Made by a program: the position numbers and the translations under genes. Below are positions 36,781-49,851 of a DNA stretch of 64,000 bases, piece by piece (position 1 is the stretch's first letter; each line of letters starts with the position of its first letter). This stretch comes from Chaunax sp. Z400 (Eukaryota; Chordata; Actinopteri; Lophiiformes; Chaunacidae), in contig CM075204.1 of assembly GCA_037577475.1 (NCBI GenBank), positions 8,467,355 through 8,531,354 of the forward strand, in the 5' to 3' direction. Below the pieces are notes generated by a model, which saw only the letters and a program-made list of their open reading frames with translations, was not told the origin of the DNA and searched no databases.

Positions 36781-37745
36781 ACAACTCTGGTTCCAAAAAA
36801 GTTGCAAAGATCTGTAGAACACGAGTAAAACAGAATGTGTTGATTTCCTAATCCTTTTTGACGTTGTAAATATATGTTTATTCTGAATTTTATGCAGCAG
36901 CACGTCTCAAAAAAGTTGGGACAGGGGAACCAAAAGACTGGGAAAAGTTGCAGAATGATCAAAAACATCTGATCTTTCCTGTCAAACTTTATAATGACTT
37001 CATTCAGAGGGTTAAATGATGGGACAATGACAGTTCATTGCTGCATCTACAAATGCAAATGAAGACTCTATCATGTGCAGCACACAATCCTGAAATGACA
37101 CCCACTTCTCTCGGCCCGAGCTCATCTGAGAAGGACTGACACAAAGTGGAAAAGTGTCCTTCGATCTGACGAGTCCACATTTCAATTTCAGTTTTTGGAA
37201 ATCATGGATGTCGTCTCCTACGGGCTAAAGAGGAAAAGGACCATCCAGACTGTTACGGGTGCAAAGTTCAAAAGCCTGCACCTGCAACGGTGTGGGTAAC
37301 TCGCACATCTGTGAAGGCACCATTAATGCTGAAAGGCAACACACAGGTTTTGGAACATCTGCTGCCATCCAGATGACCCTGACTATTTCAGCAAGACAAT
37401 GAAGTCATATCCTGTGCGGCACATCATGAAGCACCAAGTACGACAATGGAGACCTCGGACTGTTGAACAACTGAAGTCGTATACCAAACAAGAATGGGAC
37501 AGAATTACACTTTAAAAAACTTTAAAAACAACAATTAGTGCTGTCTCTTCCCAAATGCTCAAGACACAATGGCAAACATGAACCTGTCACAGCTTTTTAG
37601 GAATGTGAAGCAGGCACCAAATTCAGAAAGAGCTTGTATTTGTAAAAAAAAATATACATATATTATTATTATAATGAAGGTCTTGTCTATGTAATGTATT
37701 CAATTGCATTTAGGTTAAAAATGCTGTTCAATACAAAATTTAAGT
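36781..37745 (+). mobile_element. Teleost TIR DNA transposon, decayed longer copy
   Basis: The left end is acaactctggttccaaaaaa. Internal blocks include 'gttgggacagggg', 'gatctgacgagtccacattt', 'tggaacatctgctgccatcc', 'cagcaagacaatgaag' and 'ccaaacaagaatgggacaga', then a right part 'gtattcaattgcatttaggt'. The right terminal inverted repeat is eroded or lost. Related to 3208-3480. No intact transposase frame. Confidence 0.65.
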
Positions 37746-39860
37746 CAAAATAAAGGTCTTCCAGGGGACCAACACACAATCAAACACATGTTTGAGAGTA
37801 TAAGTGCATGAGAGTGCAGTACTGATGCAGGAGAAGCCCTAAGAGGACACAGTATGCAGGTAACATCACACTGAGTCCGGTGTCACCGGAGCATGTTTCT
37901 GTTTATCTGAGGCTTCACACAGACGAGACACTGTACTGAGTGAAACCAGCTGCTCGCAGACTCCTCACCCTCAGTGGCACATGCTTGTCTCTGCCCGGTC
38001 TGTTGGAAAAACAAGTGCACAGTGTCAACACATGGTTGTTTAGTCTTTGTGTGAAAGAGAGAGGAAGAAGTAGAGGAGCATGCAGCCTCTACCCATTTCT
38101 TTGTTGCACAACAGGCCTGATAGACGCAACAGAACCAGCCACGGCGTTAGACTTCAGTGGTTTTCTTAAAGGGTGAAGGGCAAAGAAAGCATCCTCATTT
38201 TAACGAGGTGTTTCATTATTCCCTACACTAATTGGAATCATACGCACTCTGTGCTCTTTCCTCCTGCTGCCCTCTTTGCTTAAAATCAATTTTCTGCATC
38301 GTTTAGGTTCTTTTGAGCACATTGTGACACATTTGTGCCGAGAAAACTCAACAGTTAAGTCCATGTCATATCACACTGACATTACTTCTCCATAGGACCG
38401 ACGTCTATAGCCTCTAGAGAACAGAAAACAAATTCCAAACACAGGAGTGGGGTCGATGAATGAGAACGGAGTGATCTGAACGCTCTGGAAGAGATGTGGT
38501 TGATGGAGTGTCAGCATTGGTTTAGTGTGAGAGTGAGAGAGAGAGACAGAACAGTGATTTATACAGTTTAACAGTGGTTATAATAACCAACCTGAATCAG
38601 CTGCAGAGATCAGGGAAGCTAATCCGGTGTCAGGCCTAATAGAATCACAGACACAGGAATAGACTGTAGAGCTCAACAGTGACCTTGCTGTACTGTGTGT
38701 ATAGTACTATTTCCTGGATTAATGGGCCTGGATTACTACCAAGACAAAGTGGGCACCTGCCCCAGAACTCCAAGGGCCCCAAAAAACGGCAAGCTGACTT
38801 TGCATTTTTGCCTTTTCAACTATTCGATTGAACTATGAATGGAGATCTTGGCAGCGTGCACTGCAGGAGGTTTCAGCTTGCTCTAACCACCAGTTTTCAG
38901 CCCTATTCAGGGCTGGACTTGTCCCCCTCATTTCCCTGAATCCGCACATCGCTGGCTCTGATCTGCATCAGGTTCTTGGACCCCCTTGCTCCTGCTTGCA
39001 GGTGTAGTTTAATTACAAATTTGAAACTGGCGTCTGCTTTATTACCTGGTTTGATGTCAAATCTCTATTAAGAGTTTTATTGTTTCAGTTTTTTCTGAAA
39101 GGATTCATATTCCTGAATTAATTCTTTTAACATTGAGGAGGTAATATTCCATCATAGAATATCCCCACACATTACAGACAGTAGGAGAAAGAGGTGTAAT
39201 ATAGGCCAAGCAGCTAATTTTTACCCAAAGGCCCAACAGCGGATATATCTCGGCCTTGAGTTTATAGAGTTACATAGGTGTGTTTCAAAGACATAAAAAA
39301 GGTATATAGCCACACTGACATGATTATTGATTATGAAATATGAACTTTATTTTTTCACGTATTGTTTTTCTCCTCATTCCTGACGCCAAGTGAGAGAAAT
39401 CATAAGCACTCAGATTAAATCCGTTTATCTCCTCCCCTTGTCATTACCACTGATTAGCTCTGAAGCCACGGTAGATTTGCGGAGAAACAAATGACTCTTT
39501 AATGTAATGTGTCACATGCGGCACACATGACCAACTTTCCCCAGACTGATAAACAAATGAACAGCACTAAATTTTGTACTTGTCAGCAGCGAAGACGGAC
39601 TCTGACTGAGCTTGTGGATCAAAGTCATGATGCACTGCGATAAGATCTGCTCCGCTGTTTGGTTCTCCCCAACACCGTTTGTCATCTGACTGAGATCCTG
39701 TAGAGAGTTTCTTTTACTGCCTGTGAATCCCATGGTTAAAGAAAGGATAGCGGTCTGCAACAATCCCTGTTTCACACCTTAGTGTCTTTGTCCTGTTTGT
39801 CCATAAGAACTCCTCAAACTTGGTGGGTTCCAAGCCAATTCATGCTGTAACTGTAGGAAA
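37746..39860. other. Intronic, nothing recognised
   Basis: GA patch near 38528-38546. No coding exon supported. Confidence 0.4.
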
Positions 39861-39876
39861 CTATAGAGGTCATGCC

Positions 39877-39952
39877 CTACTCTGTCTCTGATTGGCTTGG
39901 CATGAACCTGAGAAAAGTCATCATCACGCCAAGCCAATCAGAGGCGGAGTAG
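39877..39952. repeat. 28-bp inverted repeat, 20-bp spacer
   Basis: Arms 39877-39904 and 39925-39952 pair with three mismatches around the core ctctgattggcttggc. Probably part of a MITE that continues into 40015-40205. Confidence 0.8.
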
Positions 39953-40014
39953 TGCAGACCGTGGCGTCGCCATAGAAGGATTCCTATAAAAAAAAGAAAA
40001 GAATCCTGGATCCA

Positions 40015-40205
40015 TACCATCTTCCGGATAAGCATCAAAATCCAATCACCTGTTTCCTCTCCACAGGGCCCATCTTCCTACAAAATTTCATTGAAATCTG
40101 TTAAAAACGTTCTGAGTTATCCTGCCTACAAACATGAACACAAACACACCAACAAACAAACAGCATTGATCATATTAACTTAATTAACACTCCTCCTCTA
40201 GGAGC
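40015..40205 (-). mobile_element. MITE-like repeat fragment
   Basis: 'cctacaaaatttcattgaaa', 'gttctgagttatcctgccta' and aacaaacaaacag before 'aacactcctcctctaggagc' are the reverse-strand layout of the CCTCCGCCAAGG repeat family. Confidence 0.55.
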
Positions 40206-43200
40206 GACACGTCTTTTGCTGAATTAAATACAGTTTGATGTCAAAACCTGACTTTGTGTGGTGTGACTGGTAGCTTATGGAGGCTAATGTTAGCTGACAT
40301 GACCTATAACTTTACATGGATACTGCTGCGAAAGGGACATTATAGAATCAGATATCATATAGAATTTAATTTTAAGGTTATAGAGTTTGCGTTTGGTTTA
40401 AGTGATGGTAAAGATTTACGTCTCATCATAGTACAGTAATGTTAAAGTATGGTCACTGAAACATGCAAATTTGTTTGTTTCACTGCAAGTTCTAAAAACA
40501 CCTGCACAACTGTGCTGTCAGGCACTTTGGATAAATGTGGATAAATAGGTTTATATGTTACATGTCTGTCCAAATGCATCTGTTTACACTGTAAAACATT
40601 TACTGCCTGAAACATTTCAATGTGTTTAAGGCTCCCAAAATAACTATATCTCACAATGAGTCATAACGTTAATGGTGGCACCTGCTTCACTTTCTTACCT
40701 ACAATATGATATATAATATCAGGTCTTCTCAACCTTTTTCTAAGTTAAGACTCACTTCTCACTTCTTTAATAAATGGAAAAAAAACATGACAAACAATAT
40801 TTTGAGATCGCAAACCCCCACCAAGGCTGACTGTTCCCTCCAAAGGTCCCTTCCCACACAAGTTATTATCCTATTCATATGCAGCAACTGTATTTACTTT
40901 CACCTTGAGGACATACACCAACAACTTGGATCCATCCATAACTTTTGGATAGGGAAAACAGCTGCCCCAGAAGAGTCTTACTGGTTTACTGGGTGTACTC
41001 TTCCCTAAATCTAATCATCTGTTCCCATCCCCAGTGCTAATCTCTGGTAAATGTTTAATGCAAGCATGTCAATAACTTTTTGAGTTGAATGGCTGCCCTC
41101 TGGGTTCTCACAATGTTAAAAAAAAAGTGAGAAAAAAATCGTGGATCCACTCCTTTACTACTATTTTTACTACTACTACTCCAAAATTCAGTGGTTCCTT
41201 CTTTAGGACAATAACCAGTCTTCCACCCGGTTTCATGGTAGTCATGGTAGAGATAAGTTGACAAAAACAATTTTAATGTTGAGATGACGGTTGTGCCTGA
41301 AGGCAATCAGTTTCTTTGGAAATCTGGGTGCTTTGTGTGTCTCTGGAGCTTTTAATGGTTTTAGCACTTCATTTGACAGACGGGTAGGTGTCAATGTAAG
41401 TTGCAGCTACTTGTCGGCGCTATACATTGGCAATACTGTGGAATTTAACGTGTACTTAAGAGGTCTAAAATTTGTTTTCTTGTTGGTGTTTTGCAATTCT
41501 TATTAGACTTAACCAAAAGTAACGTTTAGATTTAGTAACGTTTGGTAACGGCTCTATCTAAAATTAGTCACTAGTTGCTTGTGCATTTATCCTCCATCTA
41601 TCTGGCACTCGTTCTTAAGGCTATTCATGCTTTAATGTATACAACAGAAACACAAAAGCACGTGGAGAAATGAATTCAATTTATATTGTGCTTAAGGAAA
41701 AAAAAACTGTTTGTTTTTAAGCGAGAGTTTAATGACGATGATAATGTTGTACGCATTTGGCGAGGAAGTGAGAGTGAAGATGGCCCCTGGATGGAGGAGG
41801 TGTGGGAGGACAACACAGACCTAGTGAGACGGCTTCCACCATGGGTTCAGCTGTCACTCTTGTTAGTAGAGCATCTGCCGCATAGCTCCCATAATAAATC
41901 TGATAAACCAGATAATTTAAACATCTTGAAATCAACACTCTGCCTCCATATTTTAGAATAAGTTCTACATTTTTCTATAGGAGCCTATACCAGCTGACAC
42001 TGGCTGAGAAGCAGGGCACACCTGGACATGTTGGCAGTTCAACAAGGGACCAACACAGGAACAAACGATCACTCACACTCATGGACAATTCAGAGTCACC
42101 AATTCACCTGTAATGCATGTTTTTAGACTGTACAACTAGAGGGAAACCATGCAGACAAGAGGAGAACATGCTAGCTCCAGACAGAAAGGTCCCAGAACAC
42201 ACATCATTCTTCTCCTTCGTCCTTCTGAATCATTTGCCCACAATTATCACTGTACACACTCATTAATGGCAGAACTCTCTCTGGTGGTCTGTCTGACCCT
42301 GATGCCCCTGATGATACTTTGATTTAGTGGAACACCTGAAAAGGTTCCTCTGGACCTAAATAGAAAGGTTAGATGCACCAGTGCCACCAGTGTAAAAAGA
42401 GGCTGAGTTCTGTAAACTCTATCCTCAAACTACACACACAGACTTACAGAGATTCCACATGGGAACCAGTTTCCTACCAGTCTCTGAAGCCAGTGGGGCT
42501 TGGTGAGAGTATACAGATAATGTTAACGTCTCCACTGAAATGTCATTTATGAAGGGACAAACATAAAACATCACAATAGCACATGAGCAGTACCTTGTAA
42601 CTTCGGGTTTGTGTGGCCCATCATTACTCAGCATCACAGAGTTAAATTAATCAGTTACTGCATATGGAATATTGTTTAAAACGTGATACAGTCCTAGCAT
42701 GTGAGCTACCCTTGTAGGCATGCATCAAGCATAAAGCTGGCTTATGTTGACAGAACGGAGGAAAACTGGGCTGGGATGCAGCTAATTATAAAAAAAATAA
42801 ATATATATATATATATGCAGCAGCAACACAGCACTAAAAAAAAGAAAGATTATGAAATCTGAACCTGTGTTGGCCTAACCATAGAGACAGTAAGATTGGC
42901 TCTTTTAGAATTTAATATAAATATGTCTGTTTCCAGTCCATAAACACCGCACCTTCACACTCATACACACAACCATGAAGTCTCAGCTGTCAGAGCCTCA
43001 AACTGCCACATGAACTCACCACTTCTTTTTAAATCAGTCCAGGCTATAATAAAGTACAATATGTGAGACAAATTAAACATGACTAATGGCTGTGTTCATA
43101 CGCTGCTTCGGTAATCCTCTATGTGATTGTGGTCGAGCCAATGAATCCATTTAAATTTGATTGCCTGTCTCAAGTCATTTTCATTCTCCATTGCAAGACG

Positions 43201-43346
43201 TTCACAGTGACAATAAAAAATGTACTGCCTGCTGAAAACCCCTACATCCTCATGATGATTTGAATTTCTCACTTAATGATAAGGTTAGGTGTTCCTTTAT
43301 GGCTATTATGAGGAAAATAAACCATTAGAAACTAAAATGGCATTCA
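40206..43346. other. Intronic, nothing firmly recognised
   Basis: 40720-40790 has a weak hAT-like start (tcttctcaacctttttct). An AT run lies at about 42797-42816. The frame 41686-41961 shows no known domain. Confidence 0.35.
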
Positions 43347-43707
43347 TACCTCCACCAAGGCCCAACAGTCACCTTTAATTCAATCAAGCCTTATCCAAAA
43401 TCAAACTAATAGCCCTGTAACCACAATTTACAGGGCACACTTCCCCCTGTGAAAACATATTTATAATGTGCTGGATCTGGATTTTTTATTTGGATCTGCA
43501 CCAAATTGCACACACTCATAGACTCCAACCCCCTAAATATGCCTCTTTTATTTCATCAAGATTGTTACCAGAGAACGTCAAGCAAAAGTGGGGGGGAAAA
43601 TTGCCCTATTGCACAAAGACAGTAAAAAAAAAACAAATCCTGGGAAATCAACAAATCAACAAACAAATGAACACGGGTGAAAACAGAACCTCCCTGGCGA
43701 AAGTAAA
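43347..43707. mobile_element. MITE-like repeat with both ends
   Basis: Left end tacctccaccaagg and right end cctccctggcgaaagta are inverted relatives of each other. Internal text includes 'ggatctgcaccaaattgcac' and an acaaatcaacaaacaaatga tract. Non-coding. Confidence 0.65.
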
Positions 43708-46700
43708 AACTGATTGGATTAGCTGAAAAATGCCACAAAGGTGAACACAGGCCTGACTTTTCTTATGTCATCAAAAGGTGGAATTTTGGAGATAGGATTT
43801 CACAGGACGGTGGCGATATGTGATTTGAGGGCTTTTTTTAACACCAGTCCTCACTTTCTCAAGGGGGAAGTTAAGGGTCTGCATTTTGGCCTCAGGATAA
43901 AGATTAAAGTTAGAATGACTCTCATGTTTGGGTTAGAGTTCAACTAAACGTAGGGATAAATAGGGATTGGGTTTGTGTGTGGCTAACATTCACCCTGAGG
44001 CCATCTGAACATCTGTCTGCTCAAATATCAAAGGTGGCCACAACTAACCTGACACACCAGTCCACACAGATGTCACCTTTAGGTATCTGATCCCATTAGT
44101 GGAAAATGAAGATGGCCCCTCCCCAGTGTTTGAGCAGTGATTATACAGCAGATAGACTCTGACAAGTCCTTTAACTACAGCCTCGCTCGTATTACTACTG
44201 AGAAGGAATGATCAGTAAAATAAGGAGGTGATGTAAGAGAAAGACAATCTGTCATGTCTTCTTTTTTTTCTTTTTTTTTACACATCACATATTTGATTAC
44301 ACACATATTCTGAACATACATGTGCAGATTTCTGAACACATTCACAAATCTAAGTATGCATTTACAGATTCTATTACACCGTCCTCAAATCTGAATGAAC
44401 ACACATGCATTGAGATACAGGTGCAGAACTCTCCACCCACAAGGACTGATGGAGACCTTCTTCACATGGTGCAATGACAATCATTTTATCATATTAGACT
44501 CTAATAATTAGAGGTTTGTATAAAATGTTATGATAATTAGCACATGAATTATTGAGTCGTGGCCAAAGACATTTTTTGAGGTCACAAATTGTAATGTAAT
44601 TACAGTAACTTCTTCCACACTGATACTAATGTTGGCATTGATACAGTAAACCTGCAGCCTAAACTCTCAGGTTTCATGGAAGGTTAACCGGATTTTAATT
44701 TGACATCCAAAAACATTATTGAACACAGAAACAAACCTTCATTGTAAGTAAGATGCATTTGACCATATCAACGACATCGGATGTCGAGCCAGGAAACATT
44801 CAAATCAAACAGGAATTAGTGAAATTGATGAGAAACACTGTTCCCAGAAATGAAGTGTTGAACACACATGTGGAAGGCAGCTGCAGTAGATATGTACTGT
44901 CAGTTTGATAGGATTTAAATGTTGACTTTTCTGTTTGTTCTTCATTTAGTTTACTATGATTTAAATACAGGACAGCATCATCAGGTCTAGACACACAACT
45001 TGGGCACGAGAAGTCGATTAATGTTGGTGTAAATGTGACCCAAGGCTGCATTCCAACATACATACTTGGATCAACTGTTAGATTACATTAATCTACATAA
45101 GACTAAACTAAACCTATGGAGATAGACGAGCAATCAAAGGACTAAAGGCCCATCGATGCTCTACGTCAAAGACGGATACGGAGATAGCCAGGAAAAACAG
45201 GCTGGGAGGGAGAGTCTGAGATGGAGAGATGCACATAGAATGAGGTGCATAAAGGTCCGGTCAGTGAAAGTGAGGGAGATAAAGAAAATCGTTGCGACGG
45301 AGAGGAAGATAACCGGGTCAAAACGGACAGAAAGAGGAGGGCAGGACTGTCATGTGACTGAACCGCTGGGAAGGCCCAGCCTCACCTTGAGAGCACATGA
45401 CCTCTATCTGCTCTGCCTCGGTGGATACGGTGAGACGTTTGTTTCAATAAAGCTGTACTATAGGACCTCAGTTAAGATTTAGGATTGTTTACATGGCCAT
45501 AAGCAGTTTAGGTTACGGGTTAAATGAATGAATCCCAGAGATGAATGCCCTGACATGTGTATGTGTGTGTGTTTCTGCACACAACTACCCTGCACTGTGC
45601 TGCCTCTGTTACACAGAGCAGAGAGAGCTGCCCGATCCAGATCCTTACTGTGTGTTTTGCTCTAACTAGCCATAAGAATGTGCAGTCTAAATACACTCGG
45701 CTAAATGTGTAAACCATCTCGGAGCGAGCAGGCCTGTGAAACCGCAGCCATATAGAATGAGGGCGACAGCTTGAGCCACGCAGAGGAGCGCAGGGATCAT
45801 GGAAAAAACCTTTTGTCCTGAACACAACCGGAATCACGCTCACCTTTTTCATTCTCATCCCTTTGGAATGAAGCGTCACAGACCTGCAGTTCACTCATGT
45901 CAGTTAAAGGATGTCATGGCATTAGTCATTAGTTTTACTGCTCCTCGTGCCCGTTAAAAGGATTGCCATGCCCACAAATCTCGTTACATAATGCCACTCA
46001 TGTTCACAAGCCTGCCAGTCAAACCTATGAGATGCTCGACCCCCATGTAGTCTTGCAAATACCACAAATGACACAAATCTATTAGAAAAGTGCTCCAGCT
46101 CCACTTGACCTTAATTATAAAACCATTCATTGTCTTGAAAAGCAAGAAACGTCTGCTAAGTGCTTTCAGAGTTGCAGAGGAGTGATGGGTGGAGACCTTG
46201 TGGCAGGCAAAGTTACTGTTGGTGCTTTTGAAAGCTCTTGGGTGTAACTGTGAGAAGCACGCCGCCATATGACGCGTTTAATTTTGCTGTCACCCTCAGC
46301 CTTTTCTTCTTGTGTCATTTCAATTTAAAATAAAACATGCCTTTTGCGGGGTTGTGCCAAAAAGCACATTTTGAGGTGCATAATGTGTATTTGTGCTAAG
46401 AATTAGATTTTCCTTGAAAAAATGACTTCCAAATTAAAAAACAGTGATTGCTGAAAAGATAAACAACCTAAAACTAGACGGTTCTTAGAGAAGCGCCAAC
46501 CTCTGCCGATACCATTGTCACGACAACCTGACCAATCAGAAAACTGTTTTTTCTCCCTTAGGAGCCCTTTCTGCCAATTCCTGTCAGCATTCAGGCCTTT
46601 GAAATCAAGAAATGGGCGTGCTCTCCAGTGAGCACATTACATGCATTCCATTTTGTATGACCGAGAGGAGATCACCAATTGTGGTATCATTCCACCCAGG

Positions 46701-47054
46701 ATATGGCACAGGCTATGGTGATGTCACCGTGATGACAATGCTTTAATCAGATCTGCCTCGTGCCAAATTAAGTAATACCACCTACTTGCTTCATGCTGGA
46801 AAACTACTGATGGCAACTGGAATCATGAGTTCATCATCAGTCGTTTATGAGCTTTCAACAAATATATGATTTTTCCATAAAGCAGAATAATGAATCTACT
46901 TTGCATATAACTCCTTTAACATACGTGCATTATGATCGGGACCTGGATTTGCACATAGTGGTGGGACATTATGGGTTGTCCATGCCTGGGTATTTTTATT
47001 TTCATTGGCCTGTCATTATTTTTCATATCATTTACGATGTTTTTAAGAAAAGGC
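43708..47054. other. Intronic, nothing recognised
   Basis: Short T-runs near 44263-44280. Frames at 45156-45482 and 45520-45894 are open but have no family resemblance. Confidence 0.4.
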
Positions 47055-47255
47055 CCTGAAAAAGTGATCACAAATCCACATGCGTACCTGGATCTGCCTC
47101 AAAATGTATCAACGCTTCCTTGGCCCAAAATCCACTTACACAAAATTTTATCAAAATCTTTTCACAACTTTTTGAGATATCTTGTGGACAATCAAACAGA
47201 CAGACAAATGTGGCTGATCACATGACCTCCTCCACCTTTCGCTGGCCGATGCTTG
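47055..47255 (-). mobile_element. MITE-like repeat fragment
   Basis: 'aaaagtgatcacaaatccac', 'ggatctgcctcaaaatgtat', 'acaactttttgagatatctt' and 'cacatgacctcctcc' follow the order of the same repeat family in reverse. Confidence 0.65.
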
Positions 47256-49083
47256 GATCTATCGTGCTCATTTTGAAATAGTTTGGAGGCTGGATGATGG
47301 CAAACATGTGCTTGTATTTCATCGAAGTAGGCAATGAGGAGGATCATGGTTCATTTTTGATCAGAACTTCCTGCTTTTACAGTTTAATCTCAAAGTTTTC
47401 TCAACGTCAATAACACAGTATTAAAATTTCATTTTAGATGAGAAATAGGTGATACAGTGACAGACTTTTGCTTCACATTTGATCAGGACTGCCTTGTGTG
47501 GAGTCCTATCACTTGATATTCTTTATACTTTTCATGTGTGTTGAAGTGGGCAAACAGTGCAGAAGTATAATCTGTGGTTTGAACATCACTAGAGTTGTTG
47601 TTTGTCCTCCAGATGGATGACAAATGAGCGGAGCTCTGGTTGCAGGCAAAATGGAGAGAAGAATAATGTTCATTTGCACACATTACCCACATTGTAATGA
47701 TACAAAATTGGTTGAAATAGTTTCTGTCTTGTTTACTACAACACTTAAGCCTTTATCTTGGATTTATTATCTATTCTGGCAGTTGTCCTTTAGAACCTAA
47801 AATCTTTCCCTCGTGCATTTTCTCTGTTTGTCTGGGAATTACACTCAACACAAAACTGCATCGTACATCTTGAGACCGAGTTTGAAGTTGCTAATTTCTA
47901 CCATACACTGGGCCACAAATAATCTGGTACAGGAAGGGAGGCATAAAGCAGATGGAGAAGTGCTGGAGTTGGATTCTGCAAAGCACAAAAAGGGTGTTGC
48001 AGAGCCAAAAGTGGACAACAGAAACTGTCCATAGTTACATTATCAGCCACCTGGCAGCTACTTTTGACCCCTTTCTACCATCATCAACATTACAGTATGT
48101 TCTTCATATGAGCCCTGAATCTGTTCACTCCCCTCATTCCTAACTTTCCTCTTTTCTCCTGCACTACAACAAAAAACGAACATTGTTAAACTGAGTCGTT
48201 GCAGCTGCGCTGCGCTGCACCCAGGGCTCGAACATGCACAAAACATCCCACAGCTGTAGTGGAAAACTTATTCCAGGGTGCCTGGGAGGCCATATTTGAC
48301 TCGAGTGCCCATAAAGGGAGTGACCGAATGGAACTGTCTCTCTCTTCCTTCCTTGCGTCCTAATTTCCTTGTCCTGCTGTGTGCCTGCCTACCCGTAAGG
48401 ACTCTGCGTCAAATCTGCAGCAGCAACAGCTGCTCTGGCAGCCTCTGCGCGCACGCACACACGAGCACACACACATAAGTGGACTCCCACGGCAGCAGGA
48501 AAGCATCCACCAAAGGCTCAAGACGCCCTCTGATGTGCGCCATTACGCATGACCACATGTCATAGCCAAATGCACCAAAGCACCATTACGCAGAATACCC
48601 TCCACGTTCTTGACAGGAGCACGCACAAGCACAGGCGCGTACGCACAAATGCAGCATGAAATTTTTCGGGCTACTGTCTGTACTATTAGGTTCTAATTCT
48701 TTCAACAACCTGAATACCGGAGGGAAATTGCCCCTGCTAGGATGGAGGAAGATAACTATCCACACATGCACGCACATTACCACACAACATACATTAACCA
48801 CAACTCTGAACAGAAAACTTAAGCTCCTAAAAGTGAAAAAAGTTCGATTATTTTTTTTCACTTCTTATTGGGCCTTCCAGTTTTAAATCCACATAACCTT
48901 GTGTTGAATTTTGCTGACACAATAACATTAGTCATGTTCCAAAATTAAAAATGATTTGATTGCATTCGTGCAAAAAAAAGTAAGTTTGGGAACGTGAAGG
49001 TCCGCAGAAGACGTTGGCGTCTGCCCGCACTGAGGCCATTCACTCTCTCTAGCTCTTGCGCACGCGAGCTATGGTTTATATGC
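47256..49083. other. Intronic, base composition shifts to CpG-richer from about 48.3 kb
   Basis: No coding exon supported. From about 48,330 CpG and alternating purine-pyrimidine (gcgcacgcac) segments appear, marking the approach to the first exon. Confidence 0.4.
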
Positions 49084-49125
49084 ACACACAAACAAGTATG
49101 CACGCTTGCATACTTGTTTGTGTGT
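49084..49125. repeat. Perfect 19-bp inverted repeat, 4-nt loop
   Basis: Arms acacacaaacaagtatgca (49084-49102) and its exact reverse complement (49107-49125) around cgct. About 0.7 kb downstream of the ntf3 first exon, in the intron. Confidence 0.95.
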
Positions 49126-49833
49126 TTGTTGGGTGGGGAAAGGAATGAGGGAATTATCGTATAGCCCGTCTATAGGTTGGGAGTCACTTATACTCCCATG
49201 AACAGCGAACCGAGGCGCAGTTAGCGCGTCAGGAATCCAAAAACAGGAGATGAACCACATCTGAACCGTTCCCCTGCGCGTTCAGCCAGCTTCCCTCCCT
49301 CTTGAATACCACACACGCCTTTGAAAAGAGCAAGACTCCAGAGTGCATGTAAAAACAGCAGGAGTCCCTAATGTTTGTGTGCGTAAGCGAGCTTTGGAAA
49401 GACCCAACCCTTCTGTCTACCTGTGCAGAGAGAGAGAGAGTGCGAGAGCGAGAGCGAGAGACGGGTAGTAAAAGTGTTTTCTTTCTGCACTGGTATCCAA
49501 TAAGAGGGCACGTTCTGCTTTGTTTTATCCACCAAAGCTCAGGTGAATAAATAAGTCATTTTATACAACGTGCAAGGCTTCTGAATGACAAAAAGTGAAT
49601 ATTTAAGATGGGGCACTGAAAACCATTTCAGACGCCACCTTTTTCCCAAACTTTCCAAAAGCTGTGACCCAAACAGCTCCAAAGTGGTTCATCACATTAT
49701 TACACACCGTTAAAGTGCAACTATGAGAGTCTTTGTCATCTTTTAAAGTCTGTTTTTAAAGTACACTTTAGGTTTAGCTCACTTCTCCAGCGACAAAATT
49801 ACTCCAACATGGGATAAAGAAAGCAGTTCCTAC

Positions 49834-49851
49834 CGTAATAAAGGTAACCAT
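49834..49851 (-). CDS. ntf3: ntf3 first coding exon (MVTFIT), long-form start
   Basis: On the minus strand the sequence reads ATG GTT ACC TTT ATT ACG and then GTAGGA, a splice donor. Joined in phase 0 to the main exon at 19087 it gives MVTFIT-ILQVNLV-MSIL. Human NT-3 long isoform begins MVTFAT-ILQVNKV-MSIL, so five of six residues and the exon boundary match. The start has a good context (G at -3 and G at +4). The joined reading frame is 302 codons; the internal start gives 289. The exon is only 18 coding bases, so an ORF search cannot find it, and the open frame seen here is a different one. The 5' UTR continues to higher coordinates, with its start not defined. Seen directly: ATG, donor and phase. 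Inferred: use of this exon in transcripts. Confidence 0.85.

Larger units (their letters stand above)
19088..49833 (-). other. ntf3: ntf3 intron 1 (about 30.7 kb)
   Basis: The intron runs from donor GT (49833-49832) to acceptor AG (19089-19088), phase 0. A long intron between the short first exon and the single main exon is the usual NTF3 gene plan in vertebrates. It holds only repeats and unassigned sequence, with no other supported coding exon. Mammalian NTF3 has alternative first exons, so another non-coding first exon could lie inside, but none can be pointed to from sequence alone. Confidence 0.8.

Noticed and set aside
41686..41961. 91-codon open frame with an acidic start
   Set aside because: No family signature, and the opposite strand is equally open.
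45156..45894. Two open frames (108 codons plus, 124 codons minus)
   Set aside because: No domain, no splice context, no homology recognised; lengths expected by chance in 64 kb.
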